DNA of 64,000 nucleotides, taken from assembly GCA_012064415.1 (NCBI GenBank), contig SSNU01000319.1, positions 124,001-188,000 on the forward strand, in the 5' to 3' direction. This document shows, piece after piece, positions 62,801-64,000 of this stretch. The notes below the pieces were generated by a model. That model worked only from the letters and a program-made list of their open reading frames with translations, was not told where the DNA came from and did not search any database. This stretch comes from Gyrodactylus bullatarudis (taxonomy: Eukaryota; Platyhelminthes; Monogenea; Gyrodactylidea; Gyrodactylidae). The translations under genes were made by a program, and so were the position numbers. Positions within the stretch are counted from its first letter, which is position 1, and each line of letters begins with the position of its first letter.

Positions 62801-64000
62801 AAAAAGTCATCTTTTTCAATGAAAATTATAAACTGCTTAAAATTCTTAACTAAACAACCAAGATAGATTAACTTGTTATTGAGGAATATCTCTTCATGTT
62901 TTTCAATGTCCCTATGGTTCTTGTTTCGAATTGAATCAATTTTTTTCAACTCCATTTCTGAAGTTTTTAGTGAATTCCTGATCAATTCGGATAGGTCACT
63001 TATTGACAGCAGATCAAAATTATCCAGAATTTTGAACCAATTACAGAACCTTTCAAAGATTAACTTCTAAATTAAAATTTTTTAGTTGATAACTAATCTT
63101 ACATGCAGTGTCACATGAACAGGATCCAAATTTTGAACAATTTTTATCAAATTTTCTATGCACTCTTTAACTACTGACGAGCACAACCTGAGAATTTCTA
63201 TGAGGAAGACTCACTTTTTAAAGCTCTCCAACTGGCAATTATTCTTTGAGCAGGTGAGAATTTCTTCAAATATTAAGATTGAAGTTTCAAGGTACGACTG
63301 GAGAACGCGTCCTGATTGAAAATCCTCAAATAAGGGGATTAGCATTGAGAGGAACTTCTTGATAAACTTATCTCTATCCCCTATGAATGAGAAAATATGC
63401 TCAAAAGACAAATTATTATTCTGAAATTTCTTGAATAATTTCAACCAGGCTACTGTCACTTCTCGTTCTATTCTTATAGCATTATGATGTTGATCTGTTG
63501 ACATGAGTTCAACCAACGACTCGACAATTGCTTTTCTCATCTTAAAAAAAAGAGAATCAAAATCTATTCAACAACTCCTTTCAGGTTTATTCAGCTCAAA
63601 GGAAGTTTTTGTACTACTCACTGAGAACTTGTTGAACTCTGCCACCTCTAATTGGTCAACCTCGTTGAGACATTTTATCAGAAAATCCACATTCGCTATT
63701 GTTTTCCATTTCATCAGATGATTTATCTTGTCTTAAGAAGAGAGAAATTTCATCAGAGAACCTTACCATTAGAAGTATAGCTTGTTGAGCAGAGGATAGT
63801 TTTGAGTTTTACTGAATCCTTATGGACCATACTAGACCGAGTGTCGGTGACTGTAAACCGTTTTCTGGAAAAGTTATCCGGCCGTACTTTTTGAATATCA
63901 TTTTCCTAACATTTTTATCAACATTTCGATATATTTTAGTCTTACCCGATATATGATGAGGCTAAGGGAGTTTTCATTCTTGAATTTCAGTGATGTACTG
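59861..64000 (-). CDS. DOCK-family Rac/Cdc42 GEF, C-terminal two thirds
   Basis: Atypical guanine-nucleotide exchange factor (DOCK1-5/CED-5 branch) acting with ELMO at the membrane. Eighteen exons, minus strand: 64000-63946 (cut by the window), 63905-63767, 63731-63622, 63540-63215, 63187-63103, 63066-62423, 62391-62331, 62290-62190, 62147-61845, 61814-61725, 61698-61641, 61602-61294, 61255-61015, 60989-60868, 60841-60506, 60476-60357, 60321-60078, 60018-59861; about 1167 residues. The first exons match the segment after DHR-1 (LKTILCSTSYTSNDKINHLMKW). DHR-2 is clear: YYVQKLLSIFDEKAYYLNAAKL, NDGPRWMKFEFDRSY, IERSTMMTKIPIP, then LTMVLNGVLDAAVNGGTKKY, which keeps the nucleotide-sensor valine region (DPAV in relatives, DAAV here), and IQRFDECFYEAI. 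The C-terminus is basic, with no clear PxxP motif. A 25 nt intron at 61014-60990 restores the frame within DHR-2. The sequence is quite diverged from vertebrate DOCKs. Confidence 0.88.

Noticed and set aside
1..64000. CRISPR arrays, bacterial operons, riboswitches or Shine-Dalgarno sites
   Set aside because: Spliceosomal introns, poly(A) signals and animal gene families show this is nuclear eukaryotic DNA; no regularly spaced short repeats were seen.

Overview
The window is eukaryotic DNA, AT-rich and intron-bearing, from a bilaterian-type invertebrate animal with a compact genome. The gene set supports this: a NeuroD-type bHLH factor, a six-EF-hand calbindin/calretinin, a WW+BAG co-chaperone, an SLC3A2/4F2hc heavy chain, an FRMD3/5 FERM protein, a DOCK-family GEF, GBF1 and KIN17. 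Many introns are only 23-60 nt (several 23-27 nt), while a few are 1-10 kb. I cannot name the species. Introns this small recall orthonectids, dicyemids or other fast-evolving small-genome invertebrates, but that is inference.

Layout. (1) 1-15.8 kb is gene-dense: GBF1 (-, cut by the left edge) is divergent from roadblock dynein light chain (+); a short CC1-box dynein-adaptor-like reading frame with an in-frame stop (-); a 17-exon FRMD3/5-like FERM gene (+, 4.5-14.7 kb); and a two-exon BAG3/starvin-like gene (-). (2) 15.8-23.8 kb is gene-poor, with a decayed LINE reverse transcriptase fragment and one possible ninjurin-like exon. (3) 23.7-25.4 kb holds the NeuroD-family gene with a TATA/CCAAT promoter. 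(4) 25.4-32.8 kb has no gene I can support. (5) 32.8-42.4 kb is dense again: calbindin (+), an intronless Hsp70 lacking EEVD (+), a DDX3/Vasa-like helicase (-), and SLC3A2-like (+) sharing a 135 bp divergent promoter with the helicase. (6) 43.0-57.7 kb is one multi-MATH-domain gene split by a 10.4 kb intron that holds most of the repeats. (7) 58.4-64 kb has KIN17 (+) convergent with a DOCK-family gene (-, cut by the right edge).

Most unusual content. The 10.4 kb intron carries a compact element with a near-perfect hammerhead ribozyme core, upstream tRNA-like A/B boxes, 81 bp direct repeats (347 bp period) and a flanking 16-25 bp target-site-like duplication. This is what a partial dimer of a ~347 nt self-cleaving circular RNA retroelement (retrozyme-like) would look like after insertion. 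A second, unrelated fold-back element at 55.3-56.35 kb has 80 bp terminal inverted repeats, each containing a hammerhead-like core, beside an 86 bp-arm hairpin; an older diverged copy lies in the FRMD gene.

Exon structures were built by hand from splice consensus, reading-frame phase and remembered family alignments. In every multi-exon model the phases close. No transcript data were available.
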